DNA from: Dehalococcoidia bacterium
Lineage (GTDB): Bacteria; Chloroflexota; Dehalococcoidia; GIF9; AB-539-J10
Assembly (NCBI GenBank): GCA_030669525.1
Contig: DAOVDO010000005.1
Coordinates: 1 to 14,237, forward strand
Length of the DNA stretch: 14,237 bases
Direction: 5' to 3'
Every line of letters starts with the position of its first letter. Position 1 is the stretch's first letter. The position numbers and the translations under genes were made by a program. Shown piece by piece: positions 13,685 to 14,237 of this stretch. Under the pieces are notes generated by a model, which made no database searches, had not been told where the DNA came from, and worked only from the letters and a program-made list of their open reading frames with translations.

Positions 13685-13918
13685 TTGTCTTCAAAGGACA
13701 GAGCAAATCCAGTTGGTCACGTTAATGCTGAGCCGACCCTGGAACAATTGCAAAGACGTTTTAACATGCTGGATGAAAGACTGGATAATATGGACTCAAT
13801 ACTCACATCGCTTGTGGAAAGGGTTATGCATCAGCCTCTATCACTGGAAGTCTCGTGCCCTAAGTGCGGTCAAGCCATACAAATCAACATAACTGGCAAT
13901 GTAAGGCTCAAATCTTAG
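13685..13918 (+). CDS. Uncharacterised coiled-coil protein with a CPKCG knuckle (77 aa)
   Basis: I do not recognise this protein. The start chosen is TTG 13685: AGGAG at 13672-13676 is 8 nt upstream, and the codon lies 1 nt after the stop of the upstream gene. An in-frame TTG at 13667 would overlap that gene and has no ribosome site. The 77-aa product has a polar N-terminus, a predicted coiled coil (EQLQRRFNMLDERLDNMDSI, about 18-47 with its continuation), then VSCPKCGQAIQINITG. One CxxC gives only half a zinc site, so metal binding would need a second chain in a coiled-coil dimer, or the neighbouring protein. No membrane segment is visible. Confidence 0.75.
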   Translation: MSSKDRANPVGHVNAEPTLEQLQRRFNMLDERLDNMDSILTSLVERVMHQPLSLEVSCPKCGQAIQINITGNVRLKS

Positions 13919-13940
13919 ATAAAACCAGTAGCGATAATAT

Positions 13941-14237
13941 TTACTTTATTTTCACTGCCGTCCCATAGGCTACCATCTCGGCAGCCCCGGACATAACCAT
14001 TGAGGTCACAAGCCTGGCACCTACTATAGCATTGGCTCCCATCTTCTCAGCTTGCTCAATCATCCGCTGCAAAGCTTCTTCCCTGGCTCGTGCTAGCATC
14101 ACAGTGTAATCCGTAATTTCCCCTCCAACCACATTTCGCAGGCTAGCCATAATATCACGCCCAACATGCCTGGCTCTAATGGTACTCCCTCTAACCAAAC
14201 CCAGGGTTTCTATTATCCTTTTACCCTCTATTTGCTC
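13941..14237 (-). CDS. YbjQ/UPF0145 heavy-metal-binding-like protein (N-terminus outside window)
   Basis: The reading frame stays open to the right edge, giving 98 codons plus stop. The N-terminal part therefore lies outside. The visible start EQIEGKRIIETLGLVRGST matches where the family begins its second strand, so only about 10 residues are probably missing. The L at 14198 is an internal residue and not the start. Family landmarks are GRDIMASLRNVVGGE, AREEALQRMIEQAEKMGANAIVGARL and the final GTAVKIK. The family forms a pentameric ring, is labelled putative heavy-metal-binding, and has no agreed function. The gene is convergent with the preceding small gene, 22 bp apart. Confidence 0.93.
   Translation of the reverse strand, partial: EQIEGKRIIETLGLVRGSTIRARHVGRDIMASLRNVVGGEITDYTVMLARAREEALQRMIEQAEKMGANAIVGARLVTSMVMSGAAEMVAYGTAVKIK

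Noticed and set aside
13275..13706. Minus-strand 143-codon frame opposite the 106-aa gene
   Set aside because: The plus-strand pair has good ribosome sites and coupled spacing. The minus frame has no ribosome site and a Ser/Leu/Phe-rich composition typical of shadows.
13918..13945. Bidirectional terminator between the convergent genes at the right end
   Set aside because: Only 22 bp separate them and no stable GC-rich stem with a T-run is visible.

Overview
The window looks like a chromosomal housekeeping region of a moderately AT-rich anaerobic bacterium. It is most likely a member of the Chloroflexi class Dehalococcoidia, or a close relative. Reasons for this are the LL-diaminopimelate aminotransferase route to lysine, a polyprenyl synthetase with a DDILGIWG second motif, a MiaA with an ETHRLARHQYAWF tail, and the mix of small conserved proteins (YbjQ, MTH1187, an EF-Tu domain-2-only protein). 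The lineage is inferred from remembered family features and was not tested by a search. I see no IS element, phage gene, CRISPR array, tRNA or rRNA.

Left edge (1-353). A partial minus-strand gene encodes a small RING-like zinc-finger protein. Its promoter abuts a 27-bp CIRCE element, the operator of the heat-shock repressor HrcA, with one mismatch to consensus. Back to back with it is a plus-strand promoter for a polyprenyl diphosphate synthase gene that starts at a TTG almost at the predicted transcript 5' end.

Central metabolism block (354-7670, all plus). The order is polyprenyl synthase, pgk, tpiA, miaA, dapF, dapL, hflX. Genes are tightly packed: the pgk ribosome site overlaps the upstream stop, tpiA and miaA are 4 nt apart, and miaA and dapF overlap as ATGA. 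The block joins isoprenoid chain elongation, two glycolytic steps, tRNA A37 prenylation (which uses DMAPP, an isoprenoid precursor), the last meso-DAP steps of lysine and cell-wall synthesis, and a ribosome-associated GTPase. hflX appears to start at an AUA codon.

Middle block (7671-9124, plus). A promoter with an extended -10 precedes an orphan ribbon-helix-helix-like protein gene, followed by a fumarylacetoacetate hydrolase-family gene and an MTH1187/thiamine-binding-family gene. A gap of about 390 bp follows with no convincing gene and no recognisable FMN riboswitch.

Riboflavin operon (9514-12965, plus). The order is ribD, ribE, ribBA, ribH, a complete set from GTP and ribulose 5-phosphate to riboflavin except for the dephosphorylation step. 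Genes are adjacent or overlapping.

Right end (12955-14237). A minus-strand gene for a stand-alone EF-Tu domain-2-like barrel overlaps the end of ribH tail to tail. Divergent from it is a pair of small uncharacterised genes (106 and 77 aa) separated by 1 nt. A minus-strand YbjQ/UPF0145 gene then runs off the right edge.

The most notable observations are the CIRCE-controlled RING-like gene, the probable AUA start of hflX, the replacement of a usually conserved Asp by Ser353 in PGK, and the two-gene unit of unknown function at 13363-13918. I found no clearly new multi-gene system.
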